DNA of 60,000 nucleotides from Takakia lepidozioides (taxonomy: Eukaryota; Streptophyta; Takakiopsida; Takakiales; Takakiaceae): assembly GCA_030704615.1 (NCBI GenBank), contig CM060732.1:54357053-54417052 (forward strand). The letters are read 5' to 3'. How positions within the stretch are numbered: the stretch's first letter is position 1; each line of letters begins with the position of its first letter. Shown one piece after another: positions 40,595 to 51,400 of this stretch. The notes beneath the pieces are model-generated. The model was given only the letters and a program-made list of their open reading frames with translations. It had not been told where the DNA came from and did no database searches. The position numbers and the translations under genes are program-made.

Positions 40595-41212
40595 CTTAAC
40601 TAACTAAGGAACAAACTTTAGTCTCGTCAAACTGTCAAGGACGAGAACATGACTGAATACAAACAAGAGATCAGACTAGAGGTACAAGACTAGACAAATC
40701 AAGGTCGGCGTGGCCGAATGCATGATGGGTAATATGAATCAATATGATCTTTATAATAATGGACAAAAGTACAAAATACTGGAACTCGACTCGAATACTG
40801 GAATGCTGGGAACTGGACTGGGGTATCAGATACTGAAAACTGGACTGGATTACTGGGACTGGGAACAAGAGTAGCTTGAACTTGTGTTGGCGGGACTGAA
40901 GAGTGTCCAGTCTCGCCTCCTATATATACTGGCTACTAGGAGGTTCCCTAAGAGGCTTCCCTAAAAGAGGTTTCTTGATGGAGAAGTTTTTTTAAACAAA
41001 TGAGGTATCTTGATAGAGAAGTTTCCTCCAAAGAAAGCTTCCCGAGCAGTTTCCCAAGTTACTCTCGGTAATTTGGTAAACTCCCGGTAACTTGATAACT
41101 AATGGTAACTTATGATAAATCATGATAGATCACGGTAATTTTCGGTAACATGATAACTTGGTAACTTCTGGTATTTAATCCTGGTAAGTTCCTCTGGGCT
41201 ATGTCCGTGACA

Positions 41213-41224
41213 GTGGGCCCTATA
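41213..41224 (+). repeat. Right half of interrupted dispersed repeat R
   Basis: gtgggccctat continues the repeat broken at 38806; the intact copy at 41961-42052 reads gggggtgggccctatgg. Confidence 0.65.
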
Positions 41225-41290
41225 AAACCCTCATACATACCATAGAAAAAGAATATTTAATAATTAAGTAATTTTCTTTTTCTTGTTTTA

Positions 41291-41524
41291 AAGGGAAATA
41301 CATGGGAGCGACCGCTCACAAATCAGTCTCCTTAATTATAGTGAGAAGAGAAAATAACCTCTTTTATAGTAACCTCGCCATGAGGCGCCAAACACAAGGC
41401 TCTAGGGACACTGCCCAACTGAAGGGGAGAAGATTATACCACACCCGACAAGGTAGCAGGATTTGAACCCAGACTCACATGGGTGGCACTCAGTGCTCTA
41501 TCCAACTGAGCTACCGACTGGTGG
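41291..41524 (-). mobile_element. tRNA-derived SINE (family A, best-preserved copy)
   Basis: On minus the 5' end is a tRNA-like head: ggtagctcagttggatagag (box A) and, about 30 bases on, gggttcaaatcctgc (box B), matching RNA polymerase III internal promoters. The roughly 170-bp body follows (gtgtggtataatcttctcc, ggcagtgtccctagagcc, ggttactataaaagagg) and ends in gtgagcggtcgctccc near the T/A-rich junction. At least four further copies or fragments lie in this window. Confidence 0.8.
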
Positions 41525-41960
41525 TAGTAATATTGTAATATCATACACATAATAGCATTACGCCTACAAATGATAATGATGACTTGAGTTTACAAAGAGT
41601 TCCAGGTCTCATGCAATGTGGAAGTGTATAATCAGTCGCTGATGATTGATGTGGTGTGTATCTTCTACAATGTTTCTACACCATCTACTCGTTTATATGA
41701 GTACATATACATAGATATTATGAATCATTTGTAAGATTATGATGTTCATCTTGTTCCTTTACATCTTTCCGTTCTTGTGCTTTATGCTTCGAGCAATTTT
41801 GACGAGGTCGGCGATGAGCATAACTGCAGTCTCGCAATCATTTAGTAAATGATACCCGTTCACAACAAGACATGCTTGTTGCACAAAACATTTTAGATTA
41901 AGCATCCATCTATTTCTTTATTGTACATAATACAAATTTGTATTGATGTTTTGGCCACTT

Positions 41961-42052
41961 TCTAGAGAGAGAGAGAGGACTCCGCCCGAGGCCAGCGTAA
42001 CTAGAGTCACTTCGCCTTGCGGCTACTGCTCCCTTTCGGGGGTGGGCCCTAT
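41961..42052 (+). repeat. Dispersed repeat R, intact copy
   Basis: gagagagagaggactccgcc, ccagcgtaactagagtc, cttgcggctactgctccc and gggggtgggccctatggcc match the copy split by the retrotransposon at 38722-38806 plus 41213. The gagaga start and the cccctttcgggggtggg end suggest a small defined element. Its class is unknown. Confidence 0.7.
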
Positions 42053-43340
42053 GGCCACTTTCTATTTTATATACATAAGCTTCTGTTTTCTTTGTACATG
42101 CAATGTGATTCTTTTCAATGAACACCCACCAACACAATACTAATACAAACATGAAAAGTACTGTAAATACTATACAATGATGGGTACACATGAAAAGACA
42201 TGATGGAAACTGGATCTACTCAATCCATTTTTCACTTGACATCCCTACATGGATTTACGAGTCCATAGATCAACATGGAAAGAGGCATCTTTAGGCAAGC
42301 AGGTGGCTAGGTCATTCTTTGTCTAGCTCGGGGTTGGTATATTGTGATCATGCTCATAAGTACGTGAGCACAAATCCATAGTAATAGGTTGTAATTATAT
42401 TGTAACATTTATGATAGTTTCGTAGTGTTTCTCACGAGACATTTCTGTTTTGCCATGGTAGACTTTTGATATGTTTTCAATAAATATGGAATATTTTTCT
42501 GCTCACATGTGCATAAGCCACTCTTTTAGTGGCGAATAATCGCGAAATTTTGACCTCAAAAAATAAAATGGAATATTCTGTCACAAATTCCTTTTTTTCA
42601 TGGATGAAATTGCCAATTATCTGAATATGGATGAATTTGTCAAATACGGATGATATCAATGGATGAAATACATTGGAGGATGTTTCTATCCAAATTTCAA
42701 TGGATGAACAGAATATATGGCTATTCCCTGCAAAACTCACTCAAGGCTATTTTCCAAATTAATTTTTTTTTGGCTGATGTGCATGATGCCCACAACATCG
42801 TCAAGCTCATGTTTTTCATTGCTTTCTTAGTGTTTGCTATCTTTGTTTGCTATAGCCTTGGTTCTATGGTTGGCATTTGCCATGGCTATCTTATCCCAAA
42901 GTTTTTCATGTTTTTCTCTCATTGCAATAAAATTTTGAGATGCTATGAGCAGAACTTTCCCCACACTAGAGGGAAGGTTGGTAGAACGTGAGTACACCGG
43001 TGAGCACAAGAAAATGGAGGTATGAGCACAAACATACGGCAATATGATACCCATGTTTTAACGGAAATAGAATACACCCGAATAAGGTTCATACATGCGA
43101 AATAGGGGATTATGTGCCTATTTTCGTGCCTATTTCTGTCCCTAAACCCTATACCCTAATGTGAAAAATGAAACTCCTAATGTATATCTAGAAGCTCCAA
43201 AATCCAAATATTTACAACTTTGGTATCCTACAAAAAAATAATACGTTGGGGAAAAACAAAGTCATAATAACCAACACCATCCAAAACACACAAATACCAA
43301 ACAATAATTGAACAATTTAATATAATGAGGCAAACAACGG
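42053..43340. other. AT-rich spacer with GGATGA cluster
   Basis: Five ggatga words occur at 42602-42712 (for example atggatgaaat, atggatgaattt). The open frame 42650-42991 is hydrophobic in its middle but has no known family and crosses this repeat, so I do not call it a gene. Half-palindromes acgtgagcac occur at about 42362 and 42985. Confidence 0.35.
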
Positions 43341-43350
43341 GTTTTGCTAG

Positions 43351-43440
43351 CGAAATAAATCAAGGTATCAGGTTTCACCAACGAATTAAATCAAGATATC
43401 CGGTTTCACCAGCGAATTGAAGTATTGGGTTTCACCAATT
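43351..43440 (+). repeat. Short tandem repeat, three units of about 31 bp
   Basis: Units at about 43351, 43382 and 43413 share cgaat/a-aaatcaag-tat and ggtttcacca. Just downstream a related pair (tcgtgggtgaaacaaaattg near 43480 and tcgtgggcaaaacataatg near 43593) lies about 113 bp apart. No coding sequence was seen. Confidence 0.6.
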
Positions 43441-43750
43441 TTCAAGGTATCGTAACGTAGATCAGTATCCAATAGTTTCGTGGGTGAAACAAAATTGGTT
43501 GTGTTTGGTTTTGCATATAAGGGATGACATGATGTTTTATTTCGCTACCGAATTGTTACGTGCTTATTGCAGTAGGTCATTACCCACGCTTTCGTGGGCA
43601 AAACATAATGAATTGTGTCTAGTTTCGCATATTAGTGATTGCTACGAGTGTCAACTGCACATGGATTAAATATGCAACTATTAATCAACGAAAAGTGTTG
43701 ATAGAGGTGGCACTGACGAAAACTTCCTTATGCCCCAATTTTGCGCGGCT

Positions 43751-43849
43751 TGTGCTCACGTGAGCACACATTTCACATTTTAATTTCATTAAAGTATTTT
43801 TCAAGAATATTCTTGAAATATGTGGTATATCCTATTCTACTCACGTGAG
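43751..43849. repeat. Cluster of perfect palindromes
   Basis: tgtgctcacgtgagcaca (43751-43768, 18 bp, perfect), tttcaagaatattcttgaaa (43799-43818, 20 bp, perfect) and ctcacgtgag (43840-43849) lie within 100 bp. The first repeats the palindrome at 21947-21960. Confidence 0.7.
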
Positions 43850-43971
43850 CAAGCGCATGGAGGCGTGAGGTGCTACCCTTGAAGCCCACCTAGAGTAAGT
43901 TGTTTTGTTTAACTATCCATCATTTTCAGGAATTTTTGTAATCAGAAGGATTAGAAAAACCTATTTTTAAA

Positions 43972-44375
43972 AATGAAACAGTGACTGGGAGCACTAGCTC
44001 ACAAACCAGGCCTCTTAATTGTGTGAGAGGAAAAAATAACCTCTTTAAGAATAACCTTGCCATGAGGTGCCGGGTGCCAAGCAGAAGGCTTAAGGGACAC
44101 CTCCCAAGAGAAGGGGGACAAAAACGGCTTAAGGGAAACATACCACATCAGACAACTAGCATGCAGCCCAGTGGTAATGGGCACATACCATGTTGGATGT
44201 GGTTGTGGGTTCAAACCAGGGTCTGGGGTGTCATGAAGGTGTCCATCTTTCACCTGAAAGGCAGTAGCCCTTGTGGTGAAGTGACACCATGAATTACGCT
44301 CCCTTCGGGAGGCGTTATACATATATATACCACATCCGACAATGTAGCAATATTTGAGCCCTGAATCACCTGCCA
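43972..44375 (-). mobile_element. Second family A SINE with nested family B SINE
   Basis: Same organisation as 24972-25277. The outer minus-strand body (gcactagctcacaaacc, gtgagaggaaaaaataacc) is interrupted by a + strand tRNA-like unit (gcagcccagtggtaatgg, gtgggttcaaacc) flanked by taccacatcagacaa (44141-44155) and taccacatccgacaa (44328-44342). The nested unit ends with ctcccttcgggaggcg and ta-rich sequence, as in the other copy. The outer head is more decayed here. Confidence 0.7.
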
Positions 44376-45280
44376 GAATTTTTTATTGTTTTTGAGACGT
44401 CAAACATCGAACAACTTTGGCATAGTGATTAGGAAAATAAGGCCGCATTACAAGTGATCGTGGATTCAAAGCCTTGTAGATATATGTTGGATGTCACCCA
44501 TTCTATGAATCCAACTGTAAAATGGGGTCATTGGATCAATCAACTTCTTATTGTTATTGTGTGATTGCATTGCCCCATCACGGCCGAAAGGAAGGCTACT
44601 TATACGCTTGCTTTGGCAAGTGTTCTTCTTTTCAAGACTTGCCGACTTTCTCAAAAAAAAAAAAAACCCGTGGAAAATAACTTTAAGCTTACCTCTTACA
44701 CAGATCATCCGGTCAGTAACCTGGCAAACTTCCTCGAATTTGCGAATAAAAATGAAAGGGTGTAGGCTGGTAGCCTGGTAAGCATAGGGTGAAAGGAACC
44801 CTGAACACCGAACAGAAAACAAAGAGATAGGATAGAAGATAGGCACAGCACACACCGTGCCAAACGGGGACGAGGGTGCCATGTGACGCAGGCTGCAGCG
44901 GCTGCTCCGGTAGCTCCACGTGCCGCCAAACGGCATGCGCGCTGCATCCGCCATCTCATCTCGTCCAGTCACACGCTGTCGGCCCACGTTGCGTCCGCTC
45001 CGCACCTCTGACCTAACCCTAACCCCCGCGTGGTTGCAGAAGGCGCAGGTGTTGCCTGTCTTTATATACTGCAACATGCTGCGGATGGCGGCAAACGGTA
45101 TGGGATAACTGTTCTAAATTTTGCTATTATTATTTTTCTGCTCTGCAAATTCTACGAAGGTAAAATGGCGGCTGGCTATGATAGTGAGCGACTATGCACC
45201 AGTACTGAGAATAGTGCTATCTTTCAATCATTGATCATCGTTCATCCACCTTCACGCCTGCCTAAGTACTGTGGTCCTTG
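44376..45280. other. Spacer, no supported gene
   Basis: A degenerate tRNA-like stretch (tttggcatagtgattagg ... cgtggattcaaag, about 44413-44470) may be another SINE head. A run of A (about 44654-44667) and a single ctaaccctaacccc word at 45012-45025 were noted. The 203-codon minus frame 44466-45077 has no known domain, passes through the poly-A run as a Phe/Lys run, and is not called. Confidence 0.35.
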
Positions 45281-45284
45281 TGTG

Positions 45285-45395
45285 GCGCATGGATGACTCA
45301 CTATAGGACTAAACTCATCCATAGCTACATCTATCTTACATCCATTGTGGGAGCGCATGGATGATTCAGTAGAGGACGAAACTCATCCATGAGCA
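45285..45395 (+). repeat. Two tandem inverted-repeat units with ATGGATGA / TCATCCAT ends
   Basis: gcgcatggatgactcac ... actcatccat (45286-45324) and gcgcatggatgattcag ... actcatccat (45356-45394), 70 bp apart. Each is itself an inverted repeat (atggatga...tcatccat) and could form a hairpin. More copies of the word follow up to 46470. Confidence 0.65.
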
Positions 45396-46050
45396 CAGAT
45401 TGAAAGCCCACAGACCATCCTTCATCAATTCTCCTGACCAAAACTGGAAAGTAACTGGTGGAATTTGGATGAAGAGCGTCTCTATCAGCAGTGCATTCCT
45501 GGAGGATGTACTCGCACATAATCATCCTTCCAAACCGAGTCCGTCGATGGCGACTGGATGAGGTTAGACATCGTCCATAATTTATTAATGGATGACATCC
45601 CTTCATCTTCATCCATATCGGCAACTCCCCTAAGGATGATTAAATTTGATCAACTGTCTCCTTTGCCGGCATCTGAAGTCAGCCGCTCTATATATAGGAC
45701 GGACGGGTGCAGATGCGGGCAAACGGTATGGGATAATGTGGCGCGAAGAGGGAGTCAGCTTATTACATAGTGCCCAATAAAATATGGAAAGCAATCTGGA
45801 GGGTGATTTGATACCTTTGTCAGCACAGTCATTGCAGTCAAATCCAGTCGTCCACTAATCCTGGTTAGCGTGTGATTGACTAACATTGATATAAACAATA
45901 AGATATACATAGAATAAATAAATAAAAAACGTGGGTTATTAAGTTCAGCTGACACAAAAACGGTTGCATACTTAGTAGATACTAAGTTAGATACTGCGCA
46001 TGGCATCTCATATTAAACACTTCACACAAACTGTGTGTCAGCTTAATTTA

Positions 46051-46252
46051 GGGTATGCTAGAGATAGCTCTGTTACGTGCTAACTGTCGATAGATTATTA
46101 GGGTGTGCTGGATTAGCTCTGTTATGTGCTAACTGTGGATGAAATAGTTAGCGTGTGCTGGAAATAGCTCTGTTATGTGCTAACTGTGGATGAAATTGTG
46201 AGGGTGTGCTGGAAATAGCTCCGTTATGTGCTAACTGTGGATGAAATAGTCA
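46051..46252 (+). repeat. Tandem repeat, four units of about 50 bp
   Basis: Units at 46051, 46101, 46151 and 46202 share ggtgtgctgga-atagctc, gttatgtgctaactgtgg and atgaaatagt. The first is the most diverged. Confidence 0.9.
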
Positions 46253-46637
46253 GTAAATTTTCGGATCAAGTAGTGGAACAGGAGAAAACAAAAAATCTGT
46301 CCCGACTCTCTCACTCACCACTGAAGCTCTATCCAAGATTGGATGATATTCATTCGTCATCAACATGGTAAGAAGTATCATCCTCATCTGTCGAAAGTGG
46401 ATGAAGTGGATGAAAAGATGGCATATGAGGGCCGGTCATGAATGATGGCCATATCCATCCATCACGACAACATTCATCCACGTGCGTTGGGAGGAGGTGG
46501 GAGCCGGTAAAGGCCTACGTGCAGCGAAGGAGAGAGAGAGGAGTTATCACCAACTTGTGGCTGCCCGTCTGCCATCCTGGGCAGCTGCTGGGCCTCCACA
46601 CCAAGCTTCTCACTTGCGAGTTGACTGCATCGGGTCT

Positions 46638-46640
46638 CCC

Positions 46641-46681
<41 letters not shown>

Positions 46682-46700
46682 GTCTCTCTCTGTCTCTCTT
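46638..46700 (+). repeat. (CT)n microsatellite in the phototropin 5' region
   Basis: An almost pure tc/ct tract interrupted by ccc and ctg; a second, shorter one is at 46931-46960. CT-rich tracts are common in plant 5' UTRs and core promoters, and this one lies 1.7 kb upstream of the phototropin ATG with probable 5' UTR introns between. Confidence 0.85.
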
Positions 46701-46960
46701 ACAGTGCGAGCTGCGGGGTTGTTGGTGGAGGGGAGTGCTTGGAAGTTTGAGTGCAGAAGGGGGAATTGTGAGTTGTGTGAGGGCGGGGCATGGATCTAAA
46801 TTGTCGGTGCAGTGTGGAAGAGGTTGATGGTTGGTGGAGGACAGCATCCATACCCGCCTGCTCGCTGTTGCCTCGTCGGTAGGCGGTTGTTCGGCCTGTC
46901 CCTGTCCCTTTCGATCAGGTTATCTCTCCCTCCATTTCTCTCTCTCTCTCTCTCTCTCTG

Positions 46961-48437
46961 GCCTCCACCTCTCGGGGCTCTGGTGGGCTGTCTGACTATC
47001 CACCCAAATCCTTATCTTCGTCCCCTTTTGATACGCTGTGCGTATGTGGGTCCATGATTGGCAGGCGCACAGACACGCTAGATTGTTTTCGGCTCTCATG
47101 TAAAGGCCAGGGGTTGGGTAGTCAATCTGATGGAAGCATTCATTGGCTAGAAGTATGCTTATGATGATTATGATAGACGGTTTGCACGTGGTCGGTTGTG
47201 ACACGGGAAGTTGCAAGCAGCTTGTCTTCGTTGGTGTTGTGTGTGGTAAAAACGGCTCGGATGGAAATCTAGATTGGGAAGTTTGTTGAATTGTCAAGTG
47301 AGATACCTGGGGGTCTAGGTACATTAGTGAGCACTGTAACTAATCTTTCGGTGGCTAGCTGAAGGATTTTTTTGTAGTCAATTCTCGCAGAGGAAGTCAA
47401 ATGGGCCGGTGCCGAAGAGAGACAAGGGAGAAAGAACTCGCATTTTGGACGAACTGGCTGCTTGCGTGGCCTTTAAACCAATAGTGGAAGAAAACCATAA
47501 GTGTCAGCGAGGCAGTAATTACTTGTTTGTCGCAACAGTTGGTAGTGGCTTATTAATCTTCAAACTTCTCAAAAGCTTGACGACAAATACCTTAGTCGTA
47601 GAGGTTGAAACAGCTTTGTTCATGCAGCAAAACAGTACACAAGACAACAAAGAACTTCATGAGACGCACATGAAGTTTCTTGCTATTAGCTGGGCGTGAG
47701 GTGGCCTGCACGGAGCTCACCCTCATGACAAAGTCATGCCTATAATTGTCCAGAGGCCTGGAATGTCAGCCATAATGTCATCATGCAAGAGATGTAGTAT
47801 ATATGATATGGTGCATTCGTATCTTCCAAAGGTGGCTATCAGTATTTCTACACACTCCTTGCCATTAGAACCAGGGGTCTCCTTACCCAGAATTCGAACC
47901 CTCACTTCCTCTCCAATTTTGGTCCCAGTTGCCATTCCAAAGGATGTCCTGAACTTCAGTATCAGCCACCTCATTCGATTCTGGTATATGTATGTGAAGT
48001 GTCATTAGATGTGTTTAAGCCAGTGCACTAATCGCAGGTGTAACTGTTATCTCTCCATGAGAATGAGAGGGTATGGTAATATCTGCTAAGGGTTGGAGGT
48101 GTATCCATTTGGCATTTCAATCCCTAGTGTGCTTGTCACAATGTCTTCTTCTGGAGGGAGAAGAGAGAAGTATGTGTACTGAGGATGATCTTATGTTCTG
48201 GACAGAAGTGTTGAGTTGTGGAAGCTTCATTTTTTATGGAATTTTTGCAGGGCTGGGAATTATTGCAAGGGCAAGCGCAAGGAAGTCTGGCTTGGCTGGG
48301 CAGTGGCTCAAACCCGTGGAAATTTAAAATTGGAAGATTGTCCTTTTCTCCAGTCGAAATTTTCAGTTTGATGTCTGGGAATGGTAATTGACTGGACACA
48401 GGTCCTCTAAAAGGGTACTTCTGTGAGGAGCAGCAAT
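46961..48437 (+). other. Phototropin 5' leader region, probably with introns
   Basis: No protein was recognised; the 96-codon frame at 47409-47699 has no known match. Given the CT-rich tracts before it and the coding start at 48438, this is best read as transcribed 5' UTR and one or more 5' introns. The transcription start is not determinable from sequence. Confidence 0.35.
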
Positions 48438-51400
48438 ATGCCGTCGTCGGAACCCTCATCAAGCAAGCCCAACCCACAAGGGGCTCCACGACCTCGACCA
48501 AGGACAGGTCGTGACAGTTCCCTACCGTTTCCCCCCCGCACACAGCGGGGCTCTCTTGAAGTCTTTGGTGGAGCTCCCCAGAGCGCCCTGTTACTGTCAG
48601 GGGCTTCGCCAGCCAAAGGCAGTGTGACTGATGACCAAGATGAACAGTCAAGAGCAGCTCTGTTTGGCAGTACCTCAGGGAAGAGGCAAGCACGGGGGGT
48701 TGATGCACTTCGGGGGATATCCCAGCCAGTCAAGGGAAGAGAGGGGCTTTTCAATGGACAAAGCAGCCTCAAAAAGGCAGGGGATGATTTATTGCTCCCA
48801 GAGACATCATTGGATTTGGGAAGTTTGGAGCCAAAGGCACGAGCTGCCCGCAAGGAGGATGATGAAAGCAAGCAAGCAAGGAGTGCTGCTCATCATGGAC
48901 GGACGAAATCACTACAGGTGGGATGAGATCTAGGGACAATTGTTTACATTAGAGTCTGTTAGCATTCATCGGACATGTTATTTGTTGCATTCGGTACCTC
49001 ACATTCATTCTCTGCATACCCCTGCTTATTGGGTCAAAATGCTAGACAGGATGGAGCCCTCCTTGCCTTTCAGAGTTAGTGGTCTTGACCCAAGTCTACG
49101 TCTCGATTGAGGATTCAAAAGAGAACCAGAAGTATTACAGAATGCTAGTGACTGTGATAACTAGTGGGGGAAATCAGTCCTCACATGGTCTTGTTTTCAT
49201 TGCCAGGCAGGAGTTGGAGAACGAGATGATGACATTCTATCGGAGAAGTCATCAGGGCACGAAGATATGACCGATGATGTGATGGCAGAAAGAGCTGCAG
49301 AGTGGGGTCTGGTTTTGAAGTCGGATGCTGACACAGGGAAGACACAAGGGGTGCAGACTCAAAAGTCTAGTGATCGCAGATCAGGGGAGCGCAGGTCTGG
49401 AGAAGACCGAACTTCAGGAACTTCGCTGACCCTTCCAACTTCCGGAACGTCATTGAGAACGTCTGAAGCATCAGATACAGGGAGTGATGGAGCAACAAAC
49501 CTGCCTAAGGTTTCACGGGAGCTTAAGGATGCACTGTCAACATTCCAACAGACATTTGTGGTGTCTGATGCAACGCAGCTGGGTTACCCTATACTCTATG
49601 CAAGTGCTGGCTTCTTCAGCATGACCGGATACAACCCTAGAGAGGTCATTGGCCGCAACTGGTGAGATGTCTGTTGCTTCTCGAAGCTTAGTCTCATGCC
49701 AGTTCTCAGGATGTAATAAGGTTGGCAGGTCAAGCACTGTGTGTCTCTTTATGTGTGCTCGACGGCTTTCGTGTTGTTTCTCTAACGTATCTGATATAGC
49801 ACTCTTGTTTATGAAAAGTCTCTGTCCCCACAGCATCTGTGTTGTTCGCGCTCGTTTCTGACTAAATTAGAACAAGCATATGCACAAGGTCACATCTTTT
49901 GTAAAAGTAGAGGTCCAAAGTAACTGTGGTAAAATAAAAGTCAGGTTTCTTAGAATCATCTGAAGGTTGGTTGTGTGCGAGCACTGTGGAAAATTTGGGG
50001 CTAGTTTTCCATACCCTGGTGAGTAGAAACCCTCTGACTAGCTCCCTAGCCAATGGGATTTTCCCTAGTAATGTGGAACCGATGTTTTGGAGGGAGACAG
50101 TCGATGAGACACACTCCATGTTTGTTTGTGCTGCCACATCCATAATGTTTATAGGTCGAGGGGGCTATCACGGAGCTCCACCTTGTGCGTTTCTTACGAA
50201 CATAGTCTTGTTCTTTCCTGATGGTTTGGTAGGTTTTCAGAGTGAGCACAACGTCCAGCTGGTTGGACCTGGCAAGTATGTGATGACAAGTGGGGTTGGG
50301 CCATGGCAACAGCCGATTTTTGCAGGGACCTGGCACTGATCCCAGCGATGTGGCCAAAATTCGTGAAGCATTGCAGGCAGGGAAGAACTTCTGTGGTCGT
50401 TTGCTGAACTACAAGAAAGATGGCACAGCATTCTGGAATCTGCTTACAATTACTCCAATTAAAGATGACGAAGGCAAAATCCTCAAGTTCATAGGGTAAG
50501 CTCCTGCCCTGGTATTAAATTTGCTCCACCTACATTTGTCTCTCATTTCGGGGAAGGTGAGATGGGTTTTATTTGCCTGCATCACGAATATATTTCTTTC
50601 TGTTGAAGGGAGTTCCCACGAGATGATCAGATTGAATGATCAACCTCAAATGCAGTTGGTTATCCACAACTGGCTGTCTACAGGGACAAGAACATAGTGT
50701 TTAGGAATATAGTGTCCAGTTTCTGAGAAGATGAGGGATGGGAGGTGTACAGAATGCAGGTGGAGGTGAGCAAGCATACAGAAGGGAAAAAGGATAAGGC
50801 CTTGCGCCCCAATGGCCTTCCTGAGTCTCTCATCAGATATGATGGTCAGTTTCAATGGTTTTTTATCTCTTAGTGTAGTGCCTTCCAGGTTTGTGCTAGT
50901 ATTCTGGAGACGACGTTGACAGGCAATATTAGCTTTCTGTGTGAATCCCCCGTTCACATTTCGTCTAGCAGAAAGCAAGAGACCTGTGGGTCATTTTATC
51001 ATATCTGCATTTTTCCAGCACCCCTTGTGGTCTGGTTTTAGTCTTGTCCAGCCAGTCTGTGCTGTGTCTCCTTCCCCTGACCTGTGGACTGGCTTCAGGC
51101 CATGATCTCCAATGGTTACTCGATCCTTTCTCTTTTTTTCTGCCTTCCTGTTCTTTCAAAGCATTATAGATTTACAGTTCTGCAGAGTACTCAGTTGGAA
51201 TTGCTGGCTTTGTCAAACCAGTTGAAGGCTTCATTGAAGCAATTGGGCTGTGTGCAGCACGGCAGAAGGAGAGGGCCACTGAATCAGTAACAGAGTTAGT
51301 GGGGGTATTTAAAACTCCACAGCCAGTAGTCCAGGGCCTTAACAACGTGTCATCACAGCATGCCCTACCTTCTCTGCATTCTCAGAAGCCACTTGAAAGT

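Larger units (their letters stand above)
38807..41212 (-). mobile_element. Internally deleted Ty3/gypsy chromodomain retrotransposon
   Basis: Two long terminal repeats, 38807-39421 (3' LTR of the minus-strand element) and 40633-41212 (5' LTR), begin tgtcaaggacgagaac and end atgtccgtgaca on +; in element orientation they are TGTCACGG...TTGACA. Both flanks carry gtggg (38802-38806 and 41213-41217), a 5-bp target-site duplication. The interior keeps, on minus, only a gag-like N terminus (MEGTFAEMVATLQ, 40594-40331), the integrase C-terminal part and a chromodomain. Most of gag and all of protease, RT and RNase H are gone. A purine-rich tract (agaggagggggtga) abuts the 3' LTR, as expected. It is non-autonomous. 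The 615 versus 580 bp LTRs differ by indels, so it is not very young. Confidence 0.92.

Noticed and set aside
41460-41524. A genuine tRNA gene on minus
   Set aside because: Box A and box B are good, but the head runs on into a conserved SINE body and the acceptor-stem pairing is poor, so it is a SINE head.
45012-45025. Telomere-like ctaaccctaacccc
   Set aside because: Only two units; chance or promoter telo-box-like word.
44466-45077. 203-codon minus-strand frame
   Set aside because: No recognisable domain, crosses a poly-A run, and competes with other frames of similar length on +.
46482-46847. Ser/Leu- and Arg/Glu-rich frames of over 100 codons
   Set aside because: They are translations of the (CT)n microsatellite.
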